A stretch of 49,089 nt of DNA. Source: Pseudonocardia lacus (lineage in GTDB: Bacteria; Actinomycetota; Actinomycetes; Mycobacteriales; Pseudonocardiaceae). Positions 34,747-44,326 of this stretch are shown one piece after another. A program made the translations under genes and the position numbers. The DNA lies in contig NZ_JAHDTH010000034.1 in NCBI RefSeq assembly GCF_018531445.1, positions 1 to 49,089 on the forward strand. Direction: 5' to 3'. Position 1 is the stretch's first letter; each line of letters begins with the position of its first letter. Under the pieces are notes generated by a model. That model saw only the letters and a list, made by a program, of their open reading frames with translations. It was not told where the DNA came from and ran no database searches.

Positions 34747-35421
34747 GTGCGCGGGAACGTGTTCGCGGTGACCGTCGAGCTGGTCGTGCTGACCGTGCGC
34801 GACGACGAGCTGTCGGTGCTGCTGGTGCGCCGGGACATGGCACCGCACGCCGGCGAGCTGGCGCTGCCCGGCGGGTTCGTGCGCCCGCAGGAGGACCTGC
34901 TCGACACGGCCGCGCGCGAGCTCGCCGAGGGCACCGGGCTCGCGCTGCCCGGCCACCACCTCGAACAGCTCGGCAGCTACGCCGCTCCCGACCGCGACCC
35001 GCGCGGGCGGGTGCTCGGCGTCGGGCACCTGGCGCTCGTGCCGGCCGGCAGCCTCGGCGCGGAGCCGGTCGGCGGGCAGTGGTACCCCGTCGACGCGACC
35101 GGGCCGCTGGCCTTCGACCACGCCGCGATCCTCGCCGACGGCGTCGAGCGGGCCAGGGCCAAGCTGGAGTACACGACGCTGGCCGCGTCGTTCTGCCCCG
35201 AACCGATGACGGTCACCCAGCTGCGCCGCGTCTACGAGGCCGTGTGGGGCGTCTCGATCGACCCGCGCAACTTCAACCGCAAGGTCACCTCGACCCCGGG
35301 GTTCCTGCTGCCGACCGAGGAGCGCACCTCCAGCGGCCGCGGGCGGCCGGCGCAGCTGTTCAAGCGCGGCCCGGCGACCGTGCTGCACCCGCCGATGCTG
35401 CGGGAGCCGCCCGCTCAGTGA
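34747..35421 (+). CDS. Nudix-winged-helix regulator, NrtR-like
   Basis: The 224-residue protein has an N-terminal Nudix-like domain (about 5-140) and a C-terminal winged helix (about 150-205: MTVTQLRRVYEAVWG, RNFNRKVTSTPGFLLPT). This is the NrtR layout; NrtR represses NAD-synthesis genes and senses ADP-ribose. The Nudix box reads RELAEGTGL where active enzymes have REUxEExGU, so one catalytic Glu is Gly and hydrolase activity is doubtful. The GTG follows GGAGGA. No NAD genes lie nearby. It overlaps the CPCC gene tail to tail by 7 bp. Confidence 0.82.
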   Translation: MRGNVFAVTVELVVLTVRDDELSVLLVRRDMAPHAGELALPGGFVRPQEDLLDTAARELAEGTGLALPGHHLEQLGSYAAPDRDPRGRVLGVGHLALVPAGSLGAEPVGGQWYPVDATGPLAFDHAAILADGVERARAKLEYTTLAASFCPEPMTVTQLRRVYEAVWGVSIDPRNFNRKVTSTPGFLLPTEERTSSGRGRPAQLFKRGPATVLHPPMLREPPAQ

Positions 35422-35654
35422 GCGGGGGCCCGCTCCTCGGGCAGCGGCGGGCGCACGAGGTGCAGCACCCGCCGGTCGCAGGCCCCGTAGGCGGCGTAGT
35501 TGGCCCGGGCCTCGGCCAGCGTGATCCGGTTCGGGACGCTGACGACGTCCGCGGCGCGCACGCCGTCGTCCTCCCAGAAGCACACGCGGCACACGTCGAA
35601 CGGGCCGCCGCGCAGCGTCAGGCACCCGCAGACGGGGCAGGGGGATGCGCTCAC
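35415..35654 (-). CDS. CPCC-family cysteine-rich zinc-ribbon-like protein
   Basis: The 79-residue protein carries PCPVCG and VCRVCFWEDDG, two CxxC knuckles that probably bind zinc, the pattern of the Cys_rich_CPCC family. The C-terminal half (ITLAEARANYAAYGACD) is typical too. Function unknown. The GTG at 35654 gives a start three residues before the first knuckle. It lies 28 bp downstream of purM on the same strand as the purine genes? No: purM ends at 35683 upstream of it on the minus strand, so co-transcription with purM is possible. Confidence 0.75.
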   Translation of the reverse strand: MSASPCPVCGCLTLRGGPFDVCRVCFWEDDGVRAADVVSVPNRITLAEARANYAAYGACDRRVLHLVRPPLPEERAPAH

Positions 35655-35682
35655 CCGGCAATGGTCCCCGACGGCACCCGGC

Positions 35683-36843
35683 TCAGAACCGGGGGTGGTC
35701 GCCCTCCAGGTGCACCCGCGAGCCGGGCGTGCCGTCGCCCGCGGACTCCGCGCGCCGCACCTGGCCCAGCACCCAGGCCGGGACGTGGCGGGCGGTGAGC
35801 ACGGCGAGGGCGCGGTCGACGTCGTCGGCGGGCAGCACGGCGACCATGCCGACGCCCATGTTGAACGTCTTCTCCATCTCCGCGCGCTCGACCCGCCCGC
35901 GCGAGGCGATGAGCTTGAACACCGGCGCGGGCGTCCAGGTGCCGCGCTCGACGACGGCCTCCAGGCCCTCGGGCAGCACCCGCTCCAGGTTGCGGGCCAG
36001 CCCGCCGCCGGTGATGTGGGAGAACGTGCGCACGCTCGTCTCGGCGGCCAGGGCGAGGCAGTCCTTGGCGTAGATGCGGGTGGGGACCAGCAGCTCCTCG
36101 CCCAGGGTGTGGCCGAACTCCTCGACGTGCCCGCCCAGCGGCATCCGGGCGATGTCCAGCAGCACCTTGCGGGCCAGCGAGTAGCCGTTGGAGTGCAGTC
36201 CGGAGGCGCCCATCGCGACCAGCACGTCGCCGGAGCGGACCCGCTCCGGGCGCAGCACCTTGTCGGCCTCGACGATGCCGACCCCGGTGGCCGACAGGTC
36301 GTAGCTGCCGTCCTCCATCAGGCCGGGGTGCTCGGCGGTCTCCCCGCCCAGCAGCGCGCAGCCGGCCTGCTGGCAGCCCTCCGCGATGCCCTTGACGATC
36401 ATCGCGACCTGCTCGGGCACGAGCCGGCCGACGGCGATGTAGTCCTGCAGGAACAGCGGCTCGGCCCCGCACACGACCAGGTCGTCGACGACCATGGCGA
36501 CCAGGTCGAGGCCGATCGTGTCGTGCTTGTCGACCGCCTGGGCGACGGCCACCTTCGTGCCCACGCCATCGGTCGAGGCGGCCAGGACCGGGTCGGTGTA
36601 GCGGCCGGAGCGCAGCGCGAACAGCCCGGCGAAGCCGCCGATGCCCCCCAGCACCTCGGGGCGGTTCGCCTTCTCCGCGTAGGGGCGCAGCGCGTCGACG
36701 GCGCGCTCGCCCGCGTCGACGTCGACCCCGGCCGCGGCGTAGCTCATCGCGCCGTCGGGGTTCGCAGTGCTCGGCGGCATGGTCGCAGACGCTCCTGGTG
36801 CGGGTTCGGGCGCGGCGGGTCGCGCCGCGGTGATCGTGCTCAC
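35683..36843 (-). CDS. purM: Phosphoribosylformylglycinamidine cyclo-ligase
   Basis: The 386-residue AIR synthetase closes the imidazole ring in step five of purine synthesis. AIRS-family landmarks are SYAAAGVDVDAGERAV, STDGVGTKVAVAQ, CGAEPLFLQDYIA and ITGGGLARNLERVLP. A 33-residue low-complexity extension precedes the usual start (MSYAAAGVD, ATG in frame), so the true start may be later. It follows purF by 16 bp as an operon, as in M. tuberculosis. Confidence 0.95.
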   Translation of the reverse strand: MSTITAARPAAPEPAPGASATMPPSTANPDGAMSYAAAGVDVDAGERAVDALRPYAEKANRPEVLGGIGGFAGLFALRSGRYTDPVLAASTDGVGTKVAVAQAVDKHDTIGLDLVAMVVDDLVVCGAEPLFLQDYIAVGRLVPEQVAMIVKGIAEGCQQAGCALLGGETAEHPGLMEDGSYDLSATGVGIVEADKVLRPERVRSGDVLVAMGASGLHSNGYSLARKVLLDIARMPLGGHVEEFGHTLGEELLVPTRIYAKDCLALAAETSVRTFSHITGGGLARNLERVLPEGLEAVVERGTWTPAPVFKLIASRGRVERAEMEKTFNMGVGMVAVLPADDVDRALAVLTARHVPAWVLGQVRRAESAGDGTPGSRVHLEGDHPRF

Positions 36844-36859
36844 GTGGGAGGTGCCCCGG

Positions 36860-38449
36860 TCAGGGCCGTCCTAACGCGTCCGAGGCACCGTATCCGACGG
36901 CGAGCGGCCCGGGGTCGCCGGAAGCCGCGCCGGACACCCCGGGGGCGACCGGCTCCAGCTCCTCCAGCAGGTGCTTGCCGAGGCGGGCCTCCTCGGGCAG
37001 CGGGATGGGGTACTCGCCGTCGAAGCAGGCCGAGCACAGCCGGCTGCGCGGCTGCTCGGTGGCGGCCACGAGGCCCGACAGCGAGATGTAGCCAAGGCTG
37101 TCCGAGCCGATCGAGCGGCGCACGCCCTCGGCGTCCAGCGAGCCGGCCAGCAGCTCGGCGCGGGTGGCGAAGTCGATGCCGTAGAAGCACGGCCAGCGCA
37201 CGGGCGGCGAGGCGATGCGCACGTGCACCTCCAGCGCCCCCGCCTCGCGCAGCATCCGCACCAGCGCGCGTTGGGTGTTGCCGCGCACGATGGAGTCGTC
37301 CACCACGACCAGGCGCTTGCCGCGGATGACCTCGCGCAGCGGGTTGAGCTTGAGCCGGATGCCGAGCTGGCGGATCGTCTGCGAGGGCTGGATGAACGTC
37401 CGGCCGACGTAGGCGTTCTTGACCAGGCCCTGGCCGTAGGGGATGCCCGAGCCCTGCGCGTAGCCGATGGCGGCCGGGGTGCCCGACTCGGGGACCGGGA
37501 TGACCAGGTCGGCCTCGACGGGGTGTTCGAGGGCCAGCCTGCGCCCGATCTCCACGCGGGCGGCGTGCAGCGACCGGCCGGAGATGGTGGTGTCGGGACG
37601 GGCCAGGTAGACGAACTCGAAGACGCAGCCCTTGGGCTCCGGGGCGGCGAAGCGCGAGCTGCGGATGCCGTCGGCGTCGATGGCGAGCAGCTCGCCGGGC
37701 TCGACCTCGCGGACCATCGACGCGCCCACGATGTCCAGCGCCGCCGTCTCGCTGGCGATGACCCAGCCGCGTTCGAGCCTGCCCAGCACGAGCGGGCGGA
37801 CGCCGTGCGCGTCGCGCGCGGCGTAGAGCGTCTGCTCGTCGGCGAAGACCAGCGAGAACGCCCCGCGCACCCGGGGCAGCAGCCGCATGGCCGCCTCCTC
37901 GACGCCGGTGTCGGCGGCGCCGGCCGCGAGCAGCTCGGTGAGCAGGTCGGAGTCGGTGGTGGCGGCCAGGTCGCCGCGGCCGCCGACGCCGGAGCCGCGC
38001 AGCTGGGCGATCTCGTCGCGCAGGTCGGCGGTGTTGACCAGGTTGCCGTTGTGGCCCAGCGCGATGCCGCTGCCGGTCGCGGTGGTGCGGAAGGTGGGCT
38101 GGGCGTTCTCCCAGGTGACCGAGCCGGTCGTCGAGTAGCGGCAGTGCCCGACGGCGATGTGGCCCTTCAGCGAGGCCAGCACCTGCTCGTCGAAGACCTG
38201 GCTGACCAGGCCGAGGTCCTTGAAGACCACCATCCGCCTGCCGTCGGAGACGGCGATGCCGGCCGCTTCCTGGCCGCGGTGCTGCAGGGCGTAGAGGCCG
38301 TAGTAGGTCAGGTTGGCGACGTCCTCGCCGGGGGCCCACACGCCGAAGACGCCGCACTCTTCGCGGGGGCTGTCGTCGATGGAGGCGGTGTCCGGGGGAT
38401 CGTCGGGGGTGTCGGCGGGGGTTGGTTCGTTCCGGTGGGAACCCAACAC
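36860..38449 (-). CDS. purF: Amidophosphoribosyltransferase
   Basis: The 529-residue enzyme catalyses the first committed step of purine synthesis. A propeptide of 31 residues precedes the glutaminase nucleophile Cys32 (REECGVFGVWAPGED), which becomes N-terminal after self-cleavage. The PRPP loop VVVDDSIVRGNT is present, and cysteines (CFYGID; SRLCSACFDGEYP) fit the Fe-S ligands of this class. The GTG at 38449 was chosen; the frame is open to 38530 but would overlap the upstream gene. TAGCAT at 38487-38482 is a promoter candidate. Confidence 0.95.
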   Translation of the reverse strand: MLGSHRNEPTPADTPDDPPDTASIDDSPREECGVFGVWAPGEDVANLTYYGLYALQHRGQEAAGIAVSDGRRMVVFKDLGLVSQVFDEQVLASLKGHIAVGHCRYSTTGSVTWENAQPTFRTTATGSGIALGHNGNLVNTADLRDEIAQLRGSGVGGRGDLAATTDSDLLTELLAAGAADTGVEEAAMRLLPRVRGAFSLVFADEQTLYAARDAHGVRPLVLGRLERGWVIASETAALDIVGASMVREVEPGELLAIDADGIRSSRFAAPEPKGCVFEFVYLARPDTTISGRSLHAARVEIGRRLALEHPVEADLVIPVPESGTPAAIGYAQGSGIPYGQGLVKNAYVGRTFIQPSQTIRQLGIRLKLNPLREVIRGKRLVVVDDSIVRGNTQRALVRMLREAGALEVHVRIASPPVRWPCFYGIDFATRAELLAGSLDAEGVRRSIGSDSLGYISLSGLVAATEQPRSRLCSACFDGEYPIPLPEEARLGKHLLEELEPVAPGVSGAASGDPGPLAVGYGASDALGRP

Positions 38450-38471
38450 GCACTCCTCGGCAGACGGCAGA

Positions 38472-40793
38472 TCAGGTGCCGATGCTACGCCGGTACAACT
38501 CGGGAACCCACTCTCCGGGACCGGGCTCACCGAAATGCTCGCCCTGCCCGAAGTCGCAGCCGAGCTCGGCCAGGCGCTCCGCCTGGACCTGCGTCTGCAC
38601 CCATTCGGCGGTCACGTCCAATCCGAGGGCGTGCGCCATTCCGATCAGCGCCCGGACGATGGAGGAGTCGGTGGGGTCGGGGTCGGGGTTGCGCAGCCCC
38701 TCGATGAACGAGCCGTCGATCTTCAGCGCGTGCACCGGCAGCCTGCGCAGCCAGGCCAGGCTGGAGTACCCGGTGCCGAAGTCGTCCAGCGCCAGGCGCA
38801 CGCCCGCCGAGCGCAGCGAGGCCAGCGCGTCGAGCGGGGCGGCGTCCTCGCCGAGCACCGCCTGCTCGGTGATCTCCAGCTGGAGCTGCTCGGCCGGCAG
38901 TCCGGTGCTCTCCAGCACCTCCTTGACGTCGCCCAGCCAGCCCGGGTCGGCCAGCTGCACCGGCGAGACGTTGACGCTGACGTACGGGGCCTGCTCGCCC
39001 AGCTCCTGCCACCAGCTCGCGGCCCGCGCGCAGGCGACCTCCAGGATCCAGCGGCCCAGCTGCACGATGGCCCCGCTGTACTCGGCGAGCTGGATGAACC
39101 GGCCGGGGCTGAGCAGGCCCTGCTCCGGGTGCTGCCAGCGGACCAGCGCCTCGGCACCGCGCAGCTGACCGTCGGACAGCCGGACCAGCGGCTGGAACGC
39201 CAACCGGAACTCGCCGCGCCCGATCGCCCCCCGCATGCCCGACAGCAGCGCGAAGCGGGCCGACTCGGCGGCGTCGCGCTCCGGGTCGAACACCACCGCG
39301 CGCCCGCCGCCGAGCTTCTTCGCCCACGTCCGGGCCACGTCCGAGCTGCGCAGGAACTCCTGGGCGCAGCTGGGGCCGGTGGCACCCTCGGCGACGCCGA
39401 TGCTGGCGGTCACCGAGATCGAGACGCCGTTGATGGTGAACGGCATGGCGATCGCCGAGAGCAGCCGCTCGGCCAGGCGCGCGACCTCGCCCACGCCGTC
39501 CGGGTCGGCCACCAGCACGGTGAACTCGTCCGAGCCGGTGCGGGTGACCAGGTGCTCGGTCGCGGCGACCTGCAGCCGCCCGGCCACCGCGAGCAGCAGC
39601 CGGTCGCCAACCTGCTGGCCGTGCGCCTCGTTGACCTGGTGGAAGCCGTCGAGGTCGAGCGTGCACACGCCCACCCGCTGCGGCCCGCGCGACCCGACCG
39701 CGCGGTGCAACCACTGCTCGGCCACGGTCCGGTTGGGCAGCCGGGTGAGCTGGTCCTGGTAGGTGGCCTCCTCCAGGCGCGAGCGCAGCCGGTGCCGCTC
39801 GCTGACGTCCTCGACGACGATCAGCAGGTAGGACGGGCGCCGGGCGCTGTCGAGCACCCGCGACGCCGTGACGTGCGCCCAGAAGGCGCCGCCGTCGTAG
39901 CGGAGCAGCCGCAGCTCGATGCGCAGGACCTCGCTCTCCTCGCGCATCAGGCGCTGGAGGCGGTCGACCAGGTCGGCGAGGTCGTCGGGGTGCACGAAGT
40001 CCGACAGCGGCCGCGGCTGGGCCAGCTCGCCGGACAGGCCGAACATGCGGGCGAGCGCCGGGTTCAGGTCGACCAGGACGCCGTCGAGCTCGGCGACGCC
40101 GCAGCCGACGGCGGTCTGCTCGTAGGCGGCGCGCAGCCCGCGGTCGGTGATGGAGCGCAGCAGCGGCTGCTCGCCGTCGTCGGCGGCGGCGGTCTCGCCC
40201 GACGTCGCGGCCGCGGTCCGGCGCGGCGCCAGGGTGATGTGGGTGGCGGCGTGCTGGCGGGGGTCGAGGGTGGTGCCGGTCTCGTCCGCGTCGGTCTGGT
40301 CGGCGGCGCTCTGGTCGGCGTGGTTCTGGTCGGCGTGGTTCTGTTCGGCGGGCTGGAGCACGCTCATCAGCCCGGCGACCATCTCGTCGACCGCGACGCC
40401 GAGCCTGCGCTCGGCGGCCGGCCCGACCGCCCCGAGCGCGGCCGCCTCGTCGCGCAGCAGCCGCCGGCTGGCCGCGAGGGTGCTCTCGACGCCCTCGACG
40501 TGGCGCTCGCCGGGCCCCTGCGGACCGCACAGTCCACTGTCGACCAGGTCGGCGCCCAGTGCCCGGGCCGCGAACGGCCAGAACGGCTCGGCCCGCACCA
40601 TCTCGGCGAGCCGGCGCAGCACACCGGTCAGGCGATCGAGCGTGGGTGGGGCGTCGGCCGGGGCCAGCCGGGCCCACCGAGCGGCCAGGAGGCGGATCGG
40701 GTCGGCGTCGACCGCAGCGTCGCTCCCCGCGGCCTCGGACCTGCCGTCCCGCGGCAGACCGACAGGCCCGGAGAGGCTCCGTGGTGCCACCAC
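38472..40793 (-). CDS. PAS-GGDEF-EAL signalling protein (cyclic-di-GMP)
   Basis: The protein has about 773 residues. An N-terminal helical region with a tandem NHADQ repeat is followed by a PAS domain (YEQTAVGCGVAELDGVLVDL), a GGDEF domain and an EAL domain. The GGDEF active loop reads GSDEF, so cyclase activity is doubtful. The EAL domain keeps EALVRW, NVSP, EITE, DDFGTGYSSLAWL and LKIDGSFI, but the usual AEGVET is AEWVQT. It is probably a phosphodiesterase or a sensor. The GTG at 40793 has GGGAGGGGG upstream; earlier in-frame starts (GTG 40832, TTG 40844) are possible. Confidence 0.88.
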   Translation of the reverse strand: MVAPRSLSGPVGLPRDGRSEAAGSDAAVDADPIRLLAARWARLAPADAPPTLDRLTGVLRRLAEMVRAEPFWPFAARALGADLVDSGLCGPQGPGERHVEGVESTLAASRRLLRDEAAALGAVGPAAERRLGVAVDEMVAGLMSVLQPAEQNHADQNHADQSAADQTDADETGTTLDPRQHAATHITLAPRRTAAATSGETAAADDGEQPLLRSITDRGLRAAYEQTAVGCGVAELDGVLVDLNPALARMFGLSGELAQPRPLSDFVHPDDLADLVDRLQRLMREESEVLRIELRLLRYDGGAFWAHVTASRVLDSARRPSYLLIVVEDVSERHRLRSRLEEATYQDQLTRLPNRTVAEQWLHRAVGSRGPQRVGVCTLDLDGFHQVNEAHGQQVGDRLLLAVAGRLQVAATEHLVTRTGSDEFTVLVADPDGVGEVARLAERLLSAIAMPFTINGVSISVTASIGVAEGATGPSCAQEFLRSSDVARTWAKKLGGGRAVVFDPERDAAESARFALLSGMRGAIGRGEFRLAFQPLVRLSDGQLRGAEALVRWQHPEQGLLSPGRFIQLAEYSGAIVQLGRWILEVACARAASWWQELGEQAPYVSVNVSPVQLADPGWLGDVKEVLESTGLPAEQLQLEITEQAVLGEDAAPLDALASLRSAGVRLALDDFGTGYSSLAWLRRLPVHALKIDGSFIEGLRNPDPDPTDSSIVRALIGMAHALGLDVTAEWVQTQVQAERLAELGCDFGQGEHFGEPGPGEWVPELYRRSIGT

Positions 40794-40910
40794 GGCACCC
40801 CCTCCCGCCACCCGTTCGGTTCTATCGGGCACTGAACGGCTCAATGTTCCGCGCCCGACCGTGTTTGCGCCACTGCGGAGAGGTCGTGTTCACCCCGCCG
40901 AGTGTTGCGG

Positions 40911-41291
40911 TCACAGCAGGGGGAGCAGGCCGGCGACCTCGCCCGCCCGGCTCCCCGATGCCGTCAGCCGGCCACTGGCCCAGGCATCGTCCCAGGTCCG
41001 CACGCCGGTGACGAGCCCCAACCAGGTGCGCGGATCGGCCTCCACCACGTTGGGCGGGGTGCCCCGCGTGTGCCGGGGCCCTTCGATGCATTGAACTGCT
41101 CCGAACGGCGGGACACGCACTTCCACGCTGTGCCCGGGGGCCTGCGCGACGAGCGCGGCGAGGCTCTCCTTGACCGCGGCGCGCAACACCGACCGGTCGG
41201 GTTGCGGGCCCCCGTCGAGCCACGCCAGCACCTCGGCCAGATCACCCTGCCCTTCCGGACCGCCACCCGCTGCCCCGCTGTCCCGCCCCAC
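40911..41291 (-). CDS. Sterol-carrier-like family protein
   Basis: The 126-residue protein has the actinobacterial pattern [37 protein letters not shown], then [16 protein letters not shown]. tuberculosis Rv0807, beside purF, is the same family. It probably has a small SCP2-like fold; the ligand is unknown. The GTG at 41291 was chosen because TACCGT (41304-41299) ends 7 nt upstream (leaderless). GTG at 41300 or the open frame up to 41450 are alternatives. Confidence 0.78.
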   Translation of the reverse strand: MGRDSGAAGGGPEGQGDLAEVLAWLDGGPQPDRSVLRAAVKESLAALVAQAPGHSVEVRVPPFGAVQCIEGPRHTRGTPPNVVEADPRTWLGLVTGVRTWDDAWASGRLTASGSRAGEVAGLLPLL

Positions 41292-41531
41292 CGCCGGCAC
41301 GGTACCCCAGCCGCGGACCGCTGCCCGCCCGATGACGGCGGTGTGCCGATCAGATCGCGCGGGAGCGCGCCGGCGGGAGACGTCGCAGCACTGGCGAGGA
41401 TGTCGCAGCGCGCCGGCGGGCTGCGACCACACACCCGGCGCTGCGAGCACACCGCGAGTGCTGCGAGCCGCGACGGCGGAGCGCAGCGGAACCCGAAGCG
41501 CGGCGACCGGCAGCCGCGTAGCGGCTGGTGG
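41292..41531. other. Intergenic region purL / sterol-carrier-like gene
   Basis: No gene is seen in these 240 bp. GCGCGCCGGCGGG occurs twice (41365-41377 and 41408-41420) together with repeated TGTCGCAG and CTGCGAG words. CAGCCGC (41511-41517) and GCGGCTG (41521-41527) form a 7-bp hairpin just after purL that may terminate it. The promoter of the sterol-carrier-like gene is at 41299-41304. Confidence 0.55.
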
Positions 41532-43853
41532 TCAGTGCACGGTGGACCCGAACAGCGCGGGCAGTGTGCCCTCGGACGCCTCGCGCAGCTCGGACAGCGC
41601 CAGCGGCGCGAGGTCGCCCATCGCGAGGGCGTCGCCGCCGGTCGTCCCGAGCCGGGCGGCCGGCACCCCGGCCGCCGCGGCCAGCTCCAGGACGGCGGCG
41701 AGGTCGTCGGGGGCCACCGCGACCAGCACGCGCCCGGCGGACTCGGCGAACAGCGCGACGAACGGGTCGAGGCCATCGGGCAGCGCGACCTCCGCGCCCT
41801 GCCCGCCGACCAGGCAGGCCTCGACCAGCGCCTGCGCCAGGCCGCCGTCGGAGAGGTCGTGCGAGCCGGTCAGCAGGCGGCGCTGCGCGGCGTCGGCGAG
41901 CAGGTCCCACAGCCGCTGCTCGGCGGCCAGGTCGACGGCGGGCGGGCGGCCGCCGAGGTGGCCGTGCGCGACGGCGGCCCACTCGCTGCCGCCGAGCTCC
42001 TCGCGGGTGTCGCCGAGCAGCACGACGGCGTCGCCGGCCCGGCGGAAGCCGCTGGGCACCCGCAGCGCCACGTCCTCGATCACGCCGAGCACGCCGATCA
42101 GCGGGGTCGGCAGGATCGGCTGGACGCCGGTCTGGTTGTAGAAGCTCACGTTGCCGCCGGTGACCGGGATGCCCAGCAGGGCGCAGCCGTCGGCGATGCC
42201 GTGCACGGCCTGCTCGAACTGCCACATGACGTGCGGGTCCTCCGGCGAGCCGAAGTTCAGGCAGTCGGTGACGGCGAGCGGCCGGGCGCCGCTGGTGGCG
42301 ACGTTGCGGCCGGCCTCGGCCAGCGCGAGCTGGGCGCCGAGGTAGGGGTCGAGCGCGACGAACCGCGCGTTGCAGTCGGTGGCGACGGCGATGCCGCGGC
42401 CGGTCTCCTCGTCGATCCGGACGACGCCGGCGTCGGCGGGCTGGGCGGCGGCGGTGTTGCCCATCACGTAGCGGTCGTACTGGTCGGTGACCCAGCCCCG
42501 GCTGCACAGGTTGGGGCTGGCCACCATGCGCAGGACCTCGGCGCGCAGCTCGGCCGGGGTGGACGGGCGGGCCAGCGCGTCGGGGACGTCGGCGGCCAGC
42601 GCGTCCTGGGACTCCGAGCGCAGCACCGGGCGCTGGTAGACGGGGCCGTCGTGGGCGACGGTGCGGGGCGGCACGTCGACGACCGTCTCGCCGCGCCAGG
42701 TGATGACGAGGTGGTCGCCGTCGGTGACCTCGCCGATCACCGTGGCGAGGGTGTCCCACTTGCGGCAGACCGCCATGAACGCGTCGACGTCCTCGGGCCG
42801 CACGACCGCGCACATGCGCTCCTGCGACTCGCTGGACAGGATCTCGGCCGGGGTCATCCCGCTCGCCCGCAGCGGCACCGCGTCCAGGTCGACGCGCATG
42901 CCGCCGTCGCCCGCGCTGGCCAGCTCGCTGGTGGCGCAGGACAGCCCGGCGCCGCCGAGGTCCTGGATGCCGACGACCAGCCCGGCGTGGAACAGCTCCA
43001 GGCAGCACTCGATGAGCACCTTCTCGGTGAACGGGTCGCCCACCTGGACGCTGGGCAGTTTCTTGCGCCCGCCACCGGTCTCGTCGCCGCTGAAGGTGTC
43101 GCTGGCCAGCACGGACACGCCGCCGATGCCGTCCAGGCCGGTCCGCGCGCCGAACAGGATGATCTTGTTGCCGGTGCCGGAGGCGAACGCCAGGTGCAGG
43201 TCCTCGGTGCGCATCGCGCCCACGCACAGCGCGTTGACCAGCGGGTTGCCCGCGTAGCTGCGGTCGAACACCACCTCGCCGCCGACGTTGGGCAGGCCGA
43301 GGGAGTTGCCGTAGCCGCCGACCCCGGCGACCACGCCGGGCAGCACGCGGCGCGTGTCCGGGGAGTCGGCCGCGCCGACGCGCAGCGAGTCGGCCACCGC
43401 GATCGGCCGCGCGCCCATCGCCATGATGTCGCGCACGATGCCGCCGACGCCGGTCGCGGCGCCCTGGTAGGGCTCCACGTAGGACGGGTGGTTGTGCGAC
43501 TCGACCTTGAAGGTGACCGCCCACCCGTCGCCGATGTCGACGACGCCCGCGTTCTCCCCGATGCCCGCCAGCATCCGGCCGCGCATCTCGTCGGTGGTGG
43601 TCTCGCCGAAGTAGCGCAGGTGCACCTTGGACGACTTGTAGGAGCAGTGCTCGCTCCACATCACCGCGTACATCGCCAGCTCGGCGTCGGTGGGGCGGCG
43701 GCCGAGGATCTCCCGGATGCGGGCGTACTCGTCGTCCTTGAGGCCGAGCTCGCGGTGCGGCTGGACGTGGTCGGGGGTGGCCGCGGCGCGCTCGACGGTG
43801 TCGGTGCCGGTCGCGGGGGCGGGGGTGGCCGGGGTGGTGGCGCTGGACGTCAC
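41532..43853 (-). CDS. purL: Phosphoribosylformylglycinamidine synthase subunit PurL
   Basis: The 773-residue small-type PurL uses ammonia delivered by PurQ to form FGAM. Visible landmarks are [37 protein letters not shown] and [19 protein letters not shown], with the ATP site in [20 protein letters not shown]. The GTG at 43853 lies 8 nt after TAGGCT (43867-43862), so purL probably has its own leaderless promoter inside the end of the upstream receiver gene. It works with PurQ and PurS encoded about 3.5 kb upstream. Confidence 0.97.
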   Translation of the reverse strand: MTSSATTPATPAPATGTDTVERAAATPDHVQPHRELGLKDDEYARIREILGRRPTDAELAMYAVMWSEHCSYKSSKVHLRYFGETTTDEMRGRMLAGIGENAGVVDIGDGWAVTFKVESHNHPSYVEPYQGAATGVGGIVRDIMAMGARPIAVADSLRVGAADSPDTRRVLPGVVAGVGGYGNSLGLPNVGGEVVFDRSYAGNPLVNALCVGAMRTEDLHLAFASGTGNKIILFGARTGLDGIGGVSVLASDTFSGDETGGGRKKLPSVQVGDPFTEKVLIECCLELFHAGLVVGIQDLGGAGLSCATSELASAGDGGMRVDLDAVPLRASGMTPAEILSSESQERMCAVVRPEDVDAFMAVCRKWDTLATVIGEVTDGDHLVITWRGETVVDVPPRTVAHDGPVYQRPVLRSESQDALAADVPDALARPSTPAELRAEVLRMVASPNLCSRGWVTDQYDRYVMGNTAAAQPADAGVVRIDEETGRGIAVATDCNARFVALDPYLGAQLALAEAGRNVATSGARPLAVTDCLNFGSPEDPHVMWQFEQAVHGIADGCALLGIPVTGGNVSFYNQTGVQPILPTPLIGVLGVIEDVALRVPSGFRRAGDAVVLLGDTREELGGSEWAAVAHGHLGGRPPAVDLAAEQRLWDLLADAAQRRLLTGSHDLSDGGLAQALVEACLVGGQGAEVALPDGLDPFVALFAESAGRVLVAVAPDDLAAVLELAAAAGVPAARLGTTGGDALAMGDLAPLALSELREASEGTLPALFGSTVH

Positions 43854-43882
43854 GACATCCCAGCCTACGGCGGCCGTCCGGG

Positions 43883-44326
43883 TCAGGGCTTGCCGGGCAG
43901 CTGGACCACGCTGACGAAGAAGTGGTCGATCTGCTTGATGGCCTCGATGAAGCCCTCGAAGTCGACCGGCTTGGTGACGTAGGCGTTGGCGTGCAGCTGG
44001 TAGCTGCGCAGCACGTCCTCCTCGGCCTGCGAGGTGGTCAGCACGATGACCGGGATGTGGCGGAGGTCGGGGTCGTCCTTGACCTCCTGCAGCACCTCGC
44101 GCCCGTCGCGCTTGGGCAGGTTGAGGTCGAGCAGGATCAGGTCCGGGCGCGGCATGTCGGCGTACTGCCCCTCCTTGCGGAGGTAGGCCAGCGCGTCGGC
44201 GCCGTCGGTGACGACGTCGAGCCGGTTGTGCAGGTAGTCGTCGAACGCCTCCCGGGTCATCAGCACGTCGCCGGGGTCGTCCTCGACGAGCAGCACGTTG
44301 ATGATGCGGGGCTGGGGGTCGGTCAT
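43883..44326 (-). CDS. Single-domain response regulator (Rcp1-like)
   Basis: The 147-residue receiver has no output domain. The acidic pocket is EDDPGD, the phosphorylated residue Asp67 lies in [13 protein letters not shown], and the Lys is in NAYVTKPVD. The sequence resembles cyanobacterial Rcp1-type receivers that pair with CHASE3 or phytochrome kinases. It overlaps the kinase gene by 4 nt (ATGA), so it is probably the kinase's partner and may act by protein-protein contact. Confidence 0.9.
   Translation of the reverse strand: MTDPQPRIINVLLVEDDPGDVLMTREAFDDYLHNRLDVVTDGADALAYLRKEGQYADMPRPDLILLDLNLPKRDGREVLQEVKDDPDLRHIPVIVLTTSQAEEDVLRSYQLHANAYVTKPVDFEGFIEAIKQIDHFFVSVVQLPGKP

Noticed and set aside
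34560..34934. Minus-strand frame overlapping the start of the NrtR-like gene
   Set aside because: It runs antisense to a clear Nudix domain and has Ser/Arg-rich shadow composition.
38313..40835. Long plus-strand frame opposite the GGDEF-EAL gene
   Set aside because: The minus-strand product has clear PAS, GGDEF and EAL domains; the plus frame shows only biased composition.
40902..43982. Very long open frame on the plus strand opposite purL
   Set aside because: It is the antisense shadow of purL and its neighbours in GC-rich DNA; its translation is low complexity (His/Gln/Gly/Ala/Arg-rich) with no family motif.
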